A stretch of DNA of 64,000 bases from Glandiceps talaboti (taxonomy: Eukaryota; Hemichordata; Enteropneusta; Spengelidae). Position numbers and translations under genes: made by a program. Numbering within the stretch: position 1 is the first letter of the stretch; every line of letters begins with the position of its first letter. The stretch spans positions 3,507,001 to 3,571,000 of the forward strand of contig NC_135550.1 in assembly GCF_964340395.1 (NCBI RefSeq), read 5' to 3'. The notes beneath the pieces are model-generated. The model saw only the letters and a program-made list of their open reading frames with translations, did no database searches and was not told the origin of the DNA. Below are positions 48,213 to 61,359 of the stretch, piece after piece.

Positions 48213-51200
48213 TAATAGAATCCCACACCTTAAATGGGCTGAGATGGAATATCTCACAATAAGTGTGATATTTTCCATCTCTGCCCATTGGTGTATGGGA
48301 TTCTTGTCCCTTTTTATGGCAGGAAAACAAGTTAAAACCAGGTTATTACTGATTTAAATAACAACACCAAGGACATCTTTACTTTGTGTGTATGTTTTGT
48401 GTAACTCTGCAAAAACATATAGTTCCTTTAATTCACATTCATAACAACTAATTCCAGATATCACATCGTAATATTCAGATCAAGGCTTCATTGACCTATA
48501 TACTGCTACTTGTAGTACTAGACAACCTAAATTTGTAAACATTGTTGCAATATACGTGCACAGAGTATGACCGAAAATTCTATGGTTGTTACCGGAGCTC
48601 GAGGTACACAACAGGATGGTTCACGATGACCACATAATATTGCTATTGCATGCATGTTTACAATTAATTGATTGCTCTGATGTAGTCATTGCCATTTCTC
48701 CGGTTGCACTTCATATAGTCAGTGAGTCACAGGTATGGGTACCGTACCCACGGTGGCTTGATCATTACAAAGTCTGTTGCAAGCTGGTGTGAACGCGAGT
48801 AATCTTTCACCTGAAGTGTTGTCTCTGTGTGTGGGTGAACAATCGATATGTTCCGAGGGGAATTCTTCGATCATAACAAAAATGCGTGCGAAATATGGAA
48901 CATAATAAACCAATCAGCAATAGGTTTATAAAACAAAATTTGACTCGCACATTGATACAGAGTGTGAGACCAATTTGTTCTCACACTGGCTGTCCCACAC
49001 TCAGCTTGCAGGAATGTTCAATGACAAATACTTACATATTAGGCAGCTTGAGAATATGGATAAATGAAGAAATTGGTCAATTAGGACTGGAGACAATAGA
49101 TATATAATGAATCCCTTACATTTATATGAGGTCTATCAGAACTTGCCAATACTCCATACATGTACATCTCTGAATAGCAAAAATGCAAAGATGTTTACTG
49201 TACATGAGGCTTCCAGTTTACAATGGGTATTAAAGTTTTCCTATATTGATGATCTGCTATCAAAATGTGGATAAAACTGTAATAATAGAAATCATGTATA
49301 GTTGCTAGTGTATAGGTATGGTATTCTCCCTAGTATAGAATACTACAAGGACAGTGGGTAATTAGCATAATATTTACAAGTTAATAAGAGTGGTAATTTG
49401 CATAATAATGTGCTCAGGACAGGAGAACTCTTTGGAAGTACAGCAAAAACTAGATAAACAGCCAATTGGGTGGCAAACATAGTGTTTGCACTATTATGTT
49501 TTAGCTACAGTGGGGCCAAACGCTAAGGTATTTGGATTGCATAGTCAAAAGCATTACAAAGTCTTACACAAGGAATTTTAGTTTTGTAATTAATTGCTGT
49601 TAGTGAAGTTAAGTAGTTACCCCTATGGAATATGGCCCCATACAGGTTTATAAATGGAAATGTTTCTTCCCCGAGGTAGCTAGTCACAGATGACAAATTT
49701 ATACAAGTTACAAGTATTGACTTCTCAAATGAGTGTCTTAAAATTTCTTGCATTTGTAGTTAACACCCTTTAGGAGTCAGCACCTTTTGGTAAATCATTT
49801 GCATTTGTTTTTTATGTCACTAAATGTGTATTTGCTTTGTAATGATACTGTACTACTCTTGATATAGTATTTCACATTATAGATTTTGTTTTAGGTCAAT
49901 AAATGTGTTTACCTTGTAATGATACTGATAGTACTGGTCCCAGGGGTTTACATCACTTTTGGATTAAAAGGGTCATTTGAAACCATGGTCTGAAAATTTG
50001 GGGGTCCCAACTGCAAATCTTGGGTTATCACAAAATCAAGAATTAATGTTTGTTAAATTAGGTAATATTAACCAAGAACAGAATTGAAATGATTTGAATT
50101 CAAGTGGCAAATGAAAAAACAATACTACTTTTACGTCCAGTCTTTATAGTACAAAATAATGAGAACAGCATTGTTATACATATAGTTTGTAGTTTACATT
50201 TTACCTGCAAACCTTCTAGCTGCACTCCAGGAAATTCAAATTCATCTATGGCAGGGCCAACAGGTATGATAAACATTAATCTGTTCAATCATAGAGGATT
50301 CAGTCTATTTTTGGCCCATTTGCTGGGTCACTGTCCTCAACATATTGGACATTGAAAGCAATTTTCTTGTGTATCGTTAAGTTTAATCGAGCATAATACC
50401 ATATTAGTCACTTCCATGTATCTGGTCTAAAACTTAGATTTTGAATGTACCCTTTCAGTGCATTCTTCGAACTCCATGACGATTTTGGGCCGTTTGTAAT
50501 GGATAATCGTCTAAACCGTTCAAATTTGAGCATGCATAATGTCGGTAAATATATATGGCAAGGGGATCCCTTTTAGCCATTACATGATAAACAAACGTAA
50601 TTGAGCAGCATATGATTTTAGATAATCATGCACTCTTCCCTTAAGGTTTACACTCGTTGGCTATATACATTATGAGCACAGTCAGTTATTAAAAATCAAG
50701 CCAACTGGTCATGCCTATCACAGACGCATTGTTGTAAATTTACACATGGCTACAATGTTTACAAGCATTATTTTTGGAGTGCATATATATCACTTTTACT
50801 GAATGGCAGCCATATTTGTGGTTAAAAATCATTATTTACTGCATAACTCAAAAACTATAATACATATAAAGATTCCATGCACATGTGTATCTTGATATTA
50901 TCAGGAACGAGCTATCTTCAGAGTCCTTGACCTACAGGGGTAATTATCAAAATCAAGCCAATTCTTACCTATCACAGACACATTGTAGTGTTTGCACATT
51001 ACCAATTGCTCTTAAATCATGTTTACAAGTAAAAGAGCTATAGGCATGCATTTAGTTTTGGTGCTTTTATGTAATTTTTGCCCATATTTATAGTAAACAA
51101 TCACTATTTAATAGTAATAACTAAACAACTTCAGCATAGACATTATTCATAGACCATCAAATTTAAGCTATTAATGACATATTGCAGAATATACTTTGTA

Positions 51201-52640
51201 GCAATTACATGTGGTCAATATCTTTTAGATAATGCCATAATGCAGAATCAGATATTACACAATGCATTACTTTTAGTACACATATAGTTTACTCAATGGC
51301 AGCCATACAGTCATGATTGCATTGCCAGGTTTTAACTTTAAATTTTAGACATAGACCTTTGACCTTTGACCTGGATCTTCAGGTTCAATTACAGAAATGC
51401 AGCAATCCCCTTCATTATCACAGACACTTTGCAGTATTTATTTGTTGCCACCAATTTCTTTAAGTGATGACTCCATTCAGTCACATTTGAGGGGGGGCGC
51501 TATGTGTACTATGAAGACTTGTTGGTATTTTAACACAGTGTACCGTGGCACATTATTGACAATTGAATAATTACCCTCAAATTGCAATGCCAGTCACTGA
51601 TAAAACTGAGTGCAGTAAATTTCTTTTGGGTAATATTTGATATTAAGTATTGTATATGACAGGTGGAAATATTGTGGGGCTGATGATCATGGTGGCCATT
51701 AATAAAGTTATAGTACTTTAACATGAAGAGAAGAATGTCCTAAACCTAGATCCATGACCCTACACTGATGGCTTTATAATAACGTTGGTAATTCTATTGG
51801 TAACAGAAAATAGAAAACTATCAGTATATGTAACACAAGACAGAACTGAATGTGTCGCGCGTATAAACATTTTTTGAAAACAGTTAGAAGCCTTTAATTA
51901 TCATGTTTATAGTACTAGACTATCATGTATCATTGTTTATACCAACGTCTTTTCCTACGTCTTACAAAAACTGGTTGTTTGACACTGCTGTACACTATAT
52001 ACTATACTTATTCAAGTAGTGTTTTAACAATATGTTATGAGAGACTGTAACAAGAATTGTAATGAAATGTTGTTGTTGAATATAGCCTCAGTCGAGTCAG
52101 TGTATCGTAGCAATAAAGTGAGATCGTTGGATCACTACATTTGTTGTAGATTAAGTGCAAAGAATCATGAACTTCAAAAATTTACCTCAAACAATTATGA
52201 TTAGCACCAAAACTGTAAGTCAAGCACTACAAAAAAAAATATTTTTCCTACATTAGGAGTAAAGTCTGCAGTGCAGATCTCAGCCCATAATACTTATGAT
52301 TGAGATTCAGATTCAGATTGCGATTTTCTGTAGATGAGACATATAGGACTAGCTTTATATTGTCCTCCTTTGTGAATCTGATTCTAAAACTGATACTCCC
52401 ATGCTGAGACCAACTTTATCATTTTCGGAATACAGTGCGCCCCATGCTTTACAAGTGGAAGTCCATAAACTCATGATTTGTATCACCTTGAAGCTACATG
52501 TACAGTGTAAATGGGCCACCGATGCTCAATCTTGATATTTCAGGATGTTGTCCTTCCATAAAAGCTTTCTGAGAAATTAGACATGAGATATTCTCATCAG
52601 CAACTATGAGGAAACTACACATCTCAAATTCTCAATACAA
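48213..52640. other. Mostly unassigned; degenerate repeats at 50690-51490
   Basis: Three loosely similar stretches (CAAGCCAACTGGTCATGCCT ATCACAGACGC at 50697, CAAGCCAATTCTTACCTATCACAGACAC at 50953, and TATCACAGACACTTTGCAGT at 51416) suggest a decayed tandem repeat of a few hundred bp. A candidate exon at 50220 is listed separately. No known protein is seen in the other frames. Confidence 0.4.
50220..50263 (+). CDS. Weak candidate exon l
   Basis: The exon lies between AACCTTCTAG and GTATGA, 44 bp. With one codon-completing base it reads CTPGNSNSSMAGPT plus Gly start, and its phase would follow exon k (31727). It is Ser/Asn/Gly-rich like exons g and k. The intron would be 18.5 kb. The minus strand here also shows an open exon-like frame (DEFEFPGVQLEGLQ before GTAAAA), so strand is not certain. 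Confidence 0.2.
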
Positions 52641-52642
52641 TT

Positions 52643-53850
52643 CAGTGATTGGGAAGTCAACGCGCCCCGTGCCATAGTCGCATTTAATTGAAAATTGGCA
52701 CATTGAAATCGACTTCTTGGCGCCCACAAAGGCGCATTGTGGCTAACAGTGAAATTTAAACACTTCAGTAATGGAGTGCCGATTCGGTAGAGGCGAAGTA
52801 CAGAAGTACATTGTAAACCCAACTCACGTCAGCTGTTTGAAATGATGCCCCCACACTTCGTCTTTTGGAAAGCAAATCTGAATACTTATACTGTTTCATG
52901 TCCATGTTTTACTATTTGAATACACGATACACGCGTGACCATTCCCCGGGTATAGTGAAACAGATCAAACCAATACGATTCAAGATATTCAAATTAGTAT
53001 GCCCTTTGATGACCTTGCCTGACCGTCACTGCATTCGTCATGCATGAGAAAAGACGTCAACTCCTTGAATGAATGTTACAATCAGTGATTATGATCACCG
53101 ATGTTTTAGAATAAATACTTAAAGCATAAATTTATCAACACAATTACTAATCTTGTAGGTAACAACTCAAATCGCTACCACAGAAAACTACCGTCGCGAT
53201 GTCCACTTTTCCGTGTCAGGCTTACAACGGTTGCATGGCTTAATACGGTACGGACTTTACGGTTCACGACTTGAACATGCTTCCCTACTGTACAAACAAT
53301 AACAAGCAGAAATATTACTTTACTTATTTATGTATTTAATTTTCATGTGACTACATAAGAACACTTTTACTTTCGTACCCCTATAGACCCTATCAGAAAT
53401 AGGCTCTCACCACTACATTGTGAGAGACTATTACGAGTTTGACTTGAGGGTAAAGGTCTCAAAGACCACAACTTTGAGGAATCCTTAAGGAAATTTCATG
53501 ACAAAAAGAGGCTAATAAAAACCTCTGTTAAATAGAGACTCGTATATCCCTGTGCTCATCATTGTTTGGATTTTGTTATAATAGTTATTAACTGTTATGT
53601 AATGACCTGTGATTGAAAGATGCATCTTTCACATTTGAAACCTCCCTATGTGTGAGCTCATATTTTGTCAATAAAAATGTAGAATTGATGGTTACTTCAT
53701 TTTAACTATTTCACTTTATTGTTGGATCATGAATGCTAACTTGAGCCCATTAGAATTTCTGAATGGCCCATTGAAATTGAAAATGGCCCATTCATTTTTG
53801 CTGGAATGGGGCCATTGTCACATTGGTGTTTTGAGACTTCCCAATCACTG
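52643..53850. mobile_element. 1.2 kb TIR element, possibly hAT-like
   Basis: The ends are CAGTGATTGGGAAGTC and its exact complement. ACAATT flanks both sides (52637-52642 and 53851-53856). A CAGTG start resembles hAT ends, although a 6-bp rather than 8-bp duplication is seen. The left part is GC-richer with GCGCCCCGTGCC. The right subterminal part repeats GGCCCATT. No transposase lies inside. Confidence 0.6.
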
Positions 53851-53856
53851 ACAATT

Positions 53857-54860
53857 ATTGTGTAATAATCAGGACAAATTGTGGTCATAATGTGTCACCC
53901 AAAATAGTTTAAACTATTTTTCAAATATTAGTTTATTTTTTTTCAAAGAAGGAAAGGCAATGGTAAAATTAGATATATATTGTATCAAACTACATATACA
54001 TAAATTTGCCCTGTCCACGTACCGATAAATATAATAAAACAACTAAATGAGAAGCATTGTATGACTCAACTCATCATCAATACAGGTGTGCTTAATATTT
54101 AGATTAATGCAAGAAGTCTTTCATTTAGTCATGATCGTTTTCCTGAGTATCACAGACAACTTTAGTAAAACTAGATTTATATTTCATGTAAATTATTTCA
54201 ATATGCCCATTTTCATATTTTAAATATTTTATTGTGCATTCAATTAAGTAGACCAACTCTTCTGCACTAAGTACTAGACAATTTAAACTTTGCTGGCTTG
54301 CCAAGTCAGTGGAGACTGCTTTCAACAAAACGCCATTATCTTGACTGTTGCTATGGGTATGGTTTATTGCTATACATACATTTGTCCATTTTGACTGTTT
54401 ATCCACATTTTAGCTAATAGTCACAGGCATCATTATCTCCAAGCATGGGTATATATTGACAATGTGTTCTAGATGTCTGTATCTTTCCATATAAACATAG
54501 GTCATGATTAATATTATAATGGCGGGACTCAAAATTAACTTTACTGACTACTTGTCCATCAGGCAAGTGAACTACAATTGTCATAAGGGCAAACCTACTT
54601 GCCCACAGTATTTCATGATTATCAATATCAATCTCTAATAGTTACCAATAGTTCATTACATTTAATTGTGCATCAGTGTTGGTCGTCTTGACCTCTGTCC
54701 TTTTGTCAACCAGTGTTTAGTTGCATGGGCTGGCTCAAACAGATGAATAGCTAGCAGGGCCATGTAAGGGTATTTGCATTAGTGTATTAAGTGTTTCTTA
54801 TCAAGACTATAGATCTCCAGTCAGATTTTATTATGTTCATGCATGGTCCCCTTTCATAGC
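53857..54860. other. No recognisable gene
   Basis: A 93-residue minus-strand frame (54125-54406) is not recognised and lies just downstream, on the same strand, of the transposase-like fragment at 54868. It may be part of the same element, but nothing in it supports that. Confidence 0.4.
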
Positions 54861-54867
54861 ATGCAGT

Positions 54868-55190
54868 TCAAAGGGCTAGATATTTAATAATAATATTTCT
54901 GCCACCATTCAAGATGTTATGAAATCTTGCTTTATGATGGAAGAAGAGGAAAGGCCACAACTCTCTCTGAGGTTTATTTCTGATATTAGCTGGAGCAGTT
55001 TTACTGCTGAAGGATTTCAATTCCTTTTTGTCCTGACAACTTACAATGTCAAAGTCATTATTCCTTAAGGGAATTGAAAAGTGTTGAATAAACTGTTGTA
55101 GTTCATCACTACCATGAACAATCAATTGATCTCTTTCATCTCTTGGCCACAGTGAAATATCAAACACTGCTGATGCTGAAGATACTACAC
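54868..55190 (-). pseudogene. hAT/ZNF862-type transposase-derived fragment
   Basis: The minus-strand frame starts without a clear ATG at about 55190 and reads VVSSASAVFDISLWPRDERD then IVHGSDELQQFIQHF and ELWPFLFFHHKARFHNIL. ELW-LL---(K/R)-PNIL followed by a final hAT dimerisation region is typical of ZNF862/KIAA1586-like domesticated hAT transposases. The last part (CERGFS box) is absent, the frame diverges after NGGRN, so it is truncated. It lies 1 kb from the 52643 element. Confidence 0.5.
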
Positions 55191-56040
55191 TTTGCAGGAA
55201 TGGATTAAATCTTTATTAAATCTTTCTATTTTTAAAAATAAAAAAAACTTGCATGAAGTACAATGTCATAGTACATATAATTACACCTTGATTGTCTAAT
55301 AGGTATTTCCCCATATCTCTATACAGTAAGATAAATATGTCCCTATTTACAAATCAAAAGCACTCCTCTCCTCTGAGTAGCTCTGTGGCAAGGTCAGGAG
55401 TAACATCTTTTTCACTCAGTTTCTCGTGTGAGGATTATTTTTCATCATCATAAAACTGGTTTCACTTGTTTATAAATTAAAAATCCAAAGTGAATTCCAA
55501 ATCCTCATCCATATGGCCACTTTAATGTATTCATTTGAGTTCATTCATGTGATTCAGAATCAGATATACATTTGTCAACATTATAAATTGGTTTTATTCT
55601 TTTCATATGTGATCATGTTCATATTTACAGTGCTGAAGATATGAAATTCCTAGCAATCTATTTTAAACCTGAGAATTATATTGATGACTGTACTTTGTAT
55701 GATAGAGTTATTGAAATTAGTGGGGGCATGTACACTAAGTAATGTATGATGATGAAGTGGTATGTTTGTATGAATAAATGGAAAGACTGGCCAGTCGACG
55801 TGTTTGTGGTATAATTTGGAAGTACATAGTCAATAGCCACTCAGGAAATATTTATTCGAAGATTCAGTTGAGTATTTCTCTGTGATGTCATTTCTTCATT
55901 AAAGTACATGTTGACAAAATGGATCAATCTGATTCTGAATTTGAGATTTTCAAAAATCTTACTTTCCAAAATTTGTTTACTGAAAAAAACTTTTTGGCAG
56001 CTTTATGGCACATGTCCTTTATTAAATTTTACTCATCTTC
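55191..56040. other. No recognisable feature
   Basis: AT-rich stretch. Overlapping frames at 55908-56183 on the plus strand are shadows of the antisense retroelement that follows. Confidence 0.45.
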
Positions 56041-56048
56041 GCAGAATT

Positions 56049-56345
56049 CTAGAAGTCTTGAAGATGCATATAATTTGTTCTCATATTTGGTATGCTGTCT
56101 TTCAGCCTGTTAAATGTTGCCTCTTCTTTTTGTCCCCATTTGAACTTAGTGTCTTTTCTTGTAAGTTCTCTCAGTGGTGGTGACGTCAGTGCTGTGTATT
56201 TCAGTATGAATTTAATAGGCAGTCTAGCTGTCATACCAAGGAAATCTTTGGATCTGTTGGTTTGCTTTCTTTCACTGCTTTCACTTTTTCTGGTGCTGGT
56301 TTCAGTCCTTTGTTGGTGAATTTGCATCCATAGAATTCTTACGCT
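56049..56345 (-). pseudogene. Ty3/gypsy pol fragment, antisense and frameshifted
   Basis: On the minus strand from about 56345 the frames read FYGCKFTNKGLKPAPEKVKA, then KDFLGMTARL, then APPLRELTRKD-like text (SPPLRELTRKDTKFKWGQKE). This is the Ty3/gypsy region joining reverse transcriptase to RNase H (FLGH-F---GL-P---KV, then FLGM--Y, then PL-EL-KKD--F-W). At least one frameshift occurs and the catalytic parts on both sides are missing, so it is dead. Confidence 0.7.
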
Positions 56346-56388
56346 ATTTTGGATGTGTGTGGGTGTGCAAACAACTTAGTCAGAAATA

Positions 56389-56460
56389 AGGGTTGTCGGA
56401 GGCAGAGTGGTTAAGCCATTTGCCTCGTGCCACTTCAGTCGGAGTTTGAACCCATTCATA
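56389..56460 (+). mobile_element. tRNA-derived SINE, copy 2 (decayed)
   Basis: A box-like GGCAGAGTGG at 56401 and a degenerate B box GAGTTTGAACCC at 56442-56453 are present. The intervening text (CATTTGCCTCGTGCCACTTC) matches the 32688 copy (CACTTGCCTCTTACCACTGC). The left neighbour is also shared with that copy. Confidence 0.6.
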
Positions 56461-57748
56461 TTTTTAAAGTTTTTCGTAACAGAGCCTGGTTTATAATATA
56501 TTGTTTGGATAATGTGATCTGATATACTATTGTCACATATGTTGCTCCACATTCACATATCAGACTCAGTGATTTTTCTGTCAATATCTAGATGTATAAC
56601 TTTGCTGTAAGTTTCCCCCGGCTCTTGGTTGATCTTCAGAAATAGATATTTAGCATAATGCTCATTTTTCTGTGATGTGAAGTAATTGTTCGGTTTAGTT
56701 CTTAATTTCTCATATTTATCACCATTTTCTGGGTCTGGTAGGCTAGGCTGTTTGTTAGCCCAGTTGTCTCTTTACCCCTACATGTAGATTACAATGGCAT
56801 CTTAGACACTTGGACAGACGACACCACATCATACCTATAGCACTACTGAACCTTATCAGTAGAGCTAATAACCCCAGATATAGCACTCTTTTAGTTTGCG
56901 TTCTAGAATTTCAAAAATTTGTATAGATGCAAGGGGGAAACCTTTACATGTTAAAATAGCACCAGAAAGCAACTGCATTCTTTAGTCCAAAATCTCCAGC
57001 AATTGTACCCACCCCAACTTAGCTCCCTCAAACTTTGATTCAACTCGTACTTGACTAATTTCCAATTTATTAACTACTAGAGAATGTTACCTTTTACTTT
57101 TGAAAAAATGTTATGTGAAAATTTAATTTCAAAATAAAAAAATTGGGTTGGTTTGTTTGTATGTATGTATGTATGTATGTATGTATGTATGTATGTACTC
57201 AACCTCAATTTGTATAATGTTTCATTGACAGTTATGACTGTAAAATGATGGGTTATGAAAAAAAAAATGTAAAGGATGGGTTTAATAAAAATACATGAGG
57301 CTCTGTTATTATTATCTTCAGTAGGTTTGCAATAATGTTTTCAGTATTGCAGAGCAAATATCAAGTACTTGTGAATGTATTATAAGAATTTATATCTGGT
57401 GCGTTATGTTTTGAATTGTATTGCATTGTATTATGTTGCTTTATTAATTGTAACTTTCCTGAGGAATCAAATTGTTATTTTTATGCAAATCATATTAATA
57501 AGTTTATGCACATGAGCCACTCTGGTTTCAAAACAATTCATGGAGAACATGAACACTGTTTTATACTGTTTCAAAGTTGATTCTTATATATGACCCCAGA
57601 TTTCTATGCAGCATGATAGATATGGTAAAATAAGGTAATTGTAAATTGTCAACAATACTGATTTAGGAACATAATGACATCATTTTGAGATGATACTAAT
57701 TAAAGGGTTGATTCTCATAATTACTAGTAGTTTTTAAAGGGAGATGTC

Positions 57749-57797
<49 letters not shown>

Positions 57798-58455
57798 TCA
57801 TTTTCTTAAAAATGGTTAGCTCAATTGTACTGAAATTTGGTACGTATAGTGTTTGGGGTGATGGCTAGATCTGATTAGTGTTTGAGAGAGATCTGTTCAT
57901 GTTAAGTAGAGTAATTTGTATATCAATACAATAAATTAATTATTATATTATATCTCAAGACTGCATACTTCAATTTCAATCTAATTTAGTATATTTATTA
58001 AATATAACAAAGTGCATATGTTCTATAAAGTGTGTTGATATACCTTACAGTGTTACAGTGTCTAATTTGCATAATTAATTATTTTCAGTAATTAGGCTAT
58101 ATCTTAAGACTGCATACTTCAATTTCAATGTAATGTTCTACATGTATACATAACAAAGTCCATATGCCCTATAAAGTTTATGTTTGTAAGTTTGTAAAAT
58201 TATATTATTTATTAATTTGTATTGTAATTATTTATTGTTGTTGAAAAAAATAAAGTTTTTGTTTGTGTTGATCTTGTTGTTATTATTATTATTATCACAA
58301 ACAAAATTTGTTCAGTAATGTTATAGGCATAGTGAAGTGTGTGTGTATTTTGGGGTGCATAAATGTGTCGGTAAGTAGCGATATAACAATGGCTGACCAC
58401 TTGATTACATTTCAACGCAAATTTGGCAACATTCAATCTTAGATTAATCACATAG
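56461..58455. other. Repeat remnants, no gene
   Basis: An inverted piece of the hairpin family lies at 56830 (TAGCACTACTGAACCTTATC). GTAT run at 57154-57196, GT run at 57753-57797. A diverged ~133-bp direct duplication occurs at 57945-58030 and 58083-58170 (AAGACTGCATACTTCAATTT). Confidence 0.55.
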
Positions 58456-58460
58456 ATTTG

Positions 58461-58630
58461 ATGGCAACTCCGTCAGACCACTTGACGACAACTCCGTCAG
58501 ACCACTCGACGACAACTCCGTCAGACCACTTGACGACAACTGCATCAGACCAATCGACGACAACTACATCAGACTATTTGATGATGATTACATCAGACCG
58601 TTTGACGACAACTACATCAGACCAATACAC
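58461..58630. repeat. 24-bp minisatellite, about seven copies
   Basis: The unit is GACGACAACTCCGTCAGACC ACTT, drifting to ACTACATCAGACC. It opens a Thr/Ser/Asp-rich frame (TTTPSDHS) that I regard as repeat translation. Confidence 0.9.
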
Positions 58631-61340
58631 CTTTACGGAAAGGTACCTGGATGTTAATGGAAATGAAGCTAAAAGGGGATGGACTATGTTGCGTTGTTAG
58701 CAAACGTCTTCAGCAATGGTGGCAGTGAATGTACCAGGCATGTGTGCGCTATTGCTCTGGACAGTGTTGAGCTTACTTCCTTCGATATCCTGGGTTCTGA
58801 TCTCAGCAAGAGATCTTGATTGATCGGTAAGTTTGATTTTTCATGTTTTATAGTCTATTGAGTTTCTAACTTCATACTTGTCGGTGGTTACATGGTGACA
58901 GTCTAGAGCTCAGCAAAAATATCGACCTGTTCACACGACATTGGGATTGACCATCTGTACAACTTACAAGACCTCACTCGAGCTAGCTTTGCATCAATCT
59001 AGCATAAAACTGATATTGCATGAAATTACTTTATGTGTTTGGCCAGATGGCCGGAATATGCAATGCTAGTAGTAGTACATTGTACAATGCTACATTGTAA
59101 TAAAATGAGTATAAACTAACAAAACATTTCCTACAGATCAAGCAGTTGTGCTATATTAAAGAACAGTATAGGCTAGTGATTGTGTAATGTTTCTTGATGA
59201 TTTCTGATTTCTGTACGTGCTACAATTGTTGTACTCTATTACACTGTGCACAAATGGATTCTTCATTGTCATTAGCTGATATCGGTAAAACAAGTGTTGT
59301 ACTCTAATGTATTAAATGTCGCTCTATCAAACTTTAAACAGATGAATTATGTACCTTATATGTGTAATATGATGAACAGATGGATGTCTATCATGTTTGT
59401 TTGTCCTTGATTTGTTCTATGTGACTATTTAAAGATTTTTGATAAATTCTCTGGAAAAATTATCTTCTAAAAACCAATGTTTTTAAAAAATATTTAATGT
59501 CTTGTACATTCATTACTTCTTTCAAGGGTAAATAGTTATAAGGGGGAACTAAAAAGACGCAGTGTTTGACCCAGATGTGAATAAGTCATACCATTACAAA
59601 ACTTGAAGTAGTGAAGTCATTCAAGCTCATTGAAAGATATCAACTTCTGTCCAAGCCACCATCAAACCGTCAAATAAAATTGAGGTAAGAAGCCACATAT
59701 ATAAAACAGACATTGTTTTCTTGTCAAAGTCATGATATTATTTATGAATTATGAACTTCACAAAACTATGACATCTCCCTCATTTTGGAAAATATGTTGT
59801 GTAGTGTACAATTATTATAGGTCAAATTAAATATACATGTGAATATAATGATGATTTATGTTAAGGGTTTCTGCTGGGCATCTATGGTGAAAGGAAAAAA
59901 CACAGTGCGATGGTGGTGTATCCACAGTTTACTTTTCACAAAATCTACAGTATAGAATGAATATGTCTCCTTGACACATTAGTATCATTGTTAAAGTACT
60001 CAGGCTATTGCATTCATGCTTCCTGAGTGTCTTACATATTGCACTTTCACTTGCTACAACAGAGAACACAAGTGTTCATGACAAGCAATATATCCATCCT
60101 TCTATAATGGCACTCACATTTCATTATTTTGTATTAGTTGCATCAAAATTAGATGGCCCTGTTTTAATAGATAAAATGATAAATGAACTTGAGTTAACTG
60201 AACAAGTTACTGAGAAGTTTACTTAACCTGAACAATATTGACATGTTTGTTTTTCAATTTGACCCTTCCTAACAAGTAATTTTTAAAAGGCAATAACTCG
60301 ACAACTAAATCTCACTCAGTATTCCAACTGTTCTCTAAATAATGTCTGCTTCCACTCAAAGATTACACATTTGGACCTTTGATCGACCTTTACCAATGAT
60401 GCAGTATTGCTATAGAAAACAAAAACTGATGGTTCACAAAGAGCATCTCGTGTCACTTGGTAACTTTCAGTGTATGTTTGAAACAAAGGAAACCCTAGCC
60501 TACCAAAGACAATGACTGAGCTTGTAATCTGCTATTAACACATGGGAAAAATACCCGTTGCTGATCTGTTTCTTCCTTGTAACAATGTATATGCAGAAAC
60601 CCAGCACTGTACATTATATTATCAGTAAATTTTAATCAACTTATCAACATCTCAGTAGTAAATACATGAACCTGTTACCATTGAACACATTAAACCAGCA
60701 CAAAGCTGTAACTTGGATAGTCTTTATTCGATCAGACAACCTACATTATATCATGCATTAGCCATTTAGAACAAAAAATATGGAATATATACTGTGGTTG
60801 TTCTACATCACGACAATGTACATCATGTCGCAACAATGTACATCTATGTTAGTGATTCTGTTCTGTTTGAAATACATGACATTATTGTATTAGTCAAATG
60901 TTCAAAATTGCCATTACTTTCCATGATTTTTCTTTGGTGGTACTTGCACTGATAATAATTATGTTATTCTCCAATATTTTCTTCATTCAGCCAGAAAATA
61001 TTCATGACTTAAGGGTTGTCACTACGAGTCGATAGACAAAGACACCTTGGGTCATTTTTATTTTCCTTGGGACAATATTACTAGTAAGTTTTGAGTTTAA
61101 ACATGATATACTGTGCAGGGTGTATCTGATATTACAAGTAAGTCATTAGTTGAAATGAACGAAATTCGTTTATTGGGCCTGTGTTATACCAATCATGTGA
61201 TCATATAGTTACTAGTATTTGTACACATCAGGCTCTCCTACACGAACTAAAATAGACACAAACCAAAACTTTTTGTTGTAACGTGATGCTATAAGCTATC
61301 AATGAATTGATGTAATTACACTCACAGTAGTGTGGCAGTG
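58631..61340. other. No recognisable feature
   Basis: AT-rich sequence with short chance frames. A small frame at 60008-60226 starts MHSCFLSVLHIALSLATTEN, which looks signal-peptide-like, but there is nothing further to support it. Confidence 0.4.
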
Positions 61341-61359
61341 ATGATATGAAGTCTTCCTC

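Noticed and set aside
49523-49753. 76-codon minus-strand frame
   Set aside because: No recognisable motif; could be a retroelement remnant but nothing supports it.
58458-58700. Thr/Ser/Asp-rich frame resembling a mucin-like repeat
   Set aside because: 24-bp minisatellite with a weak start and no signal peptide or splice structure.
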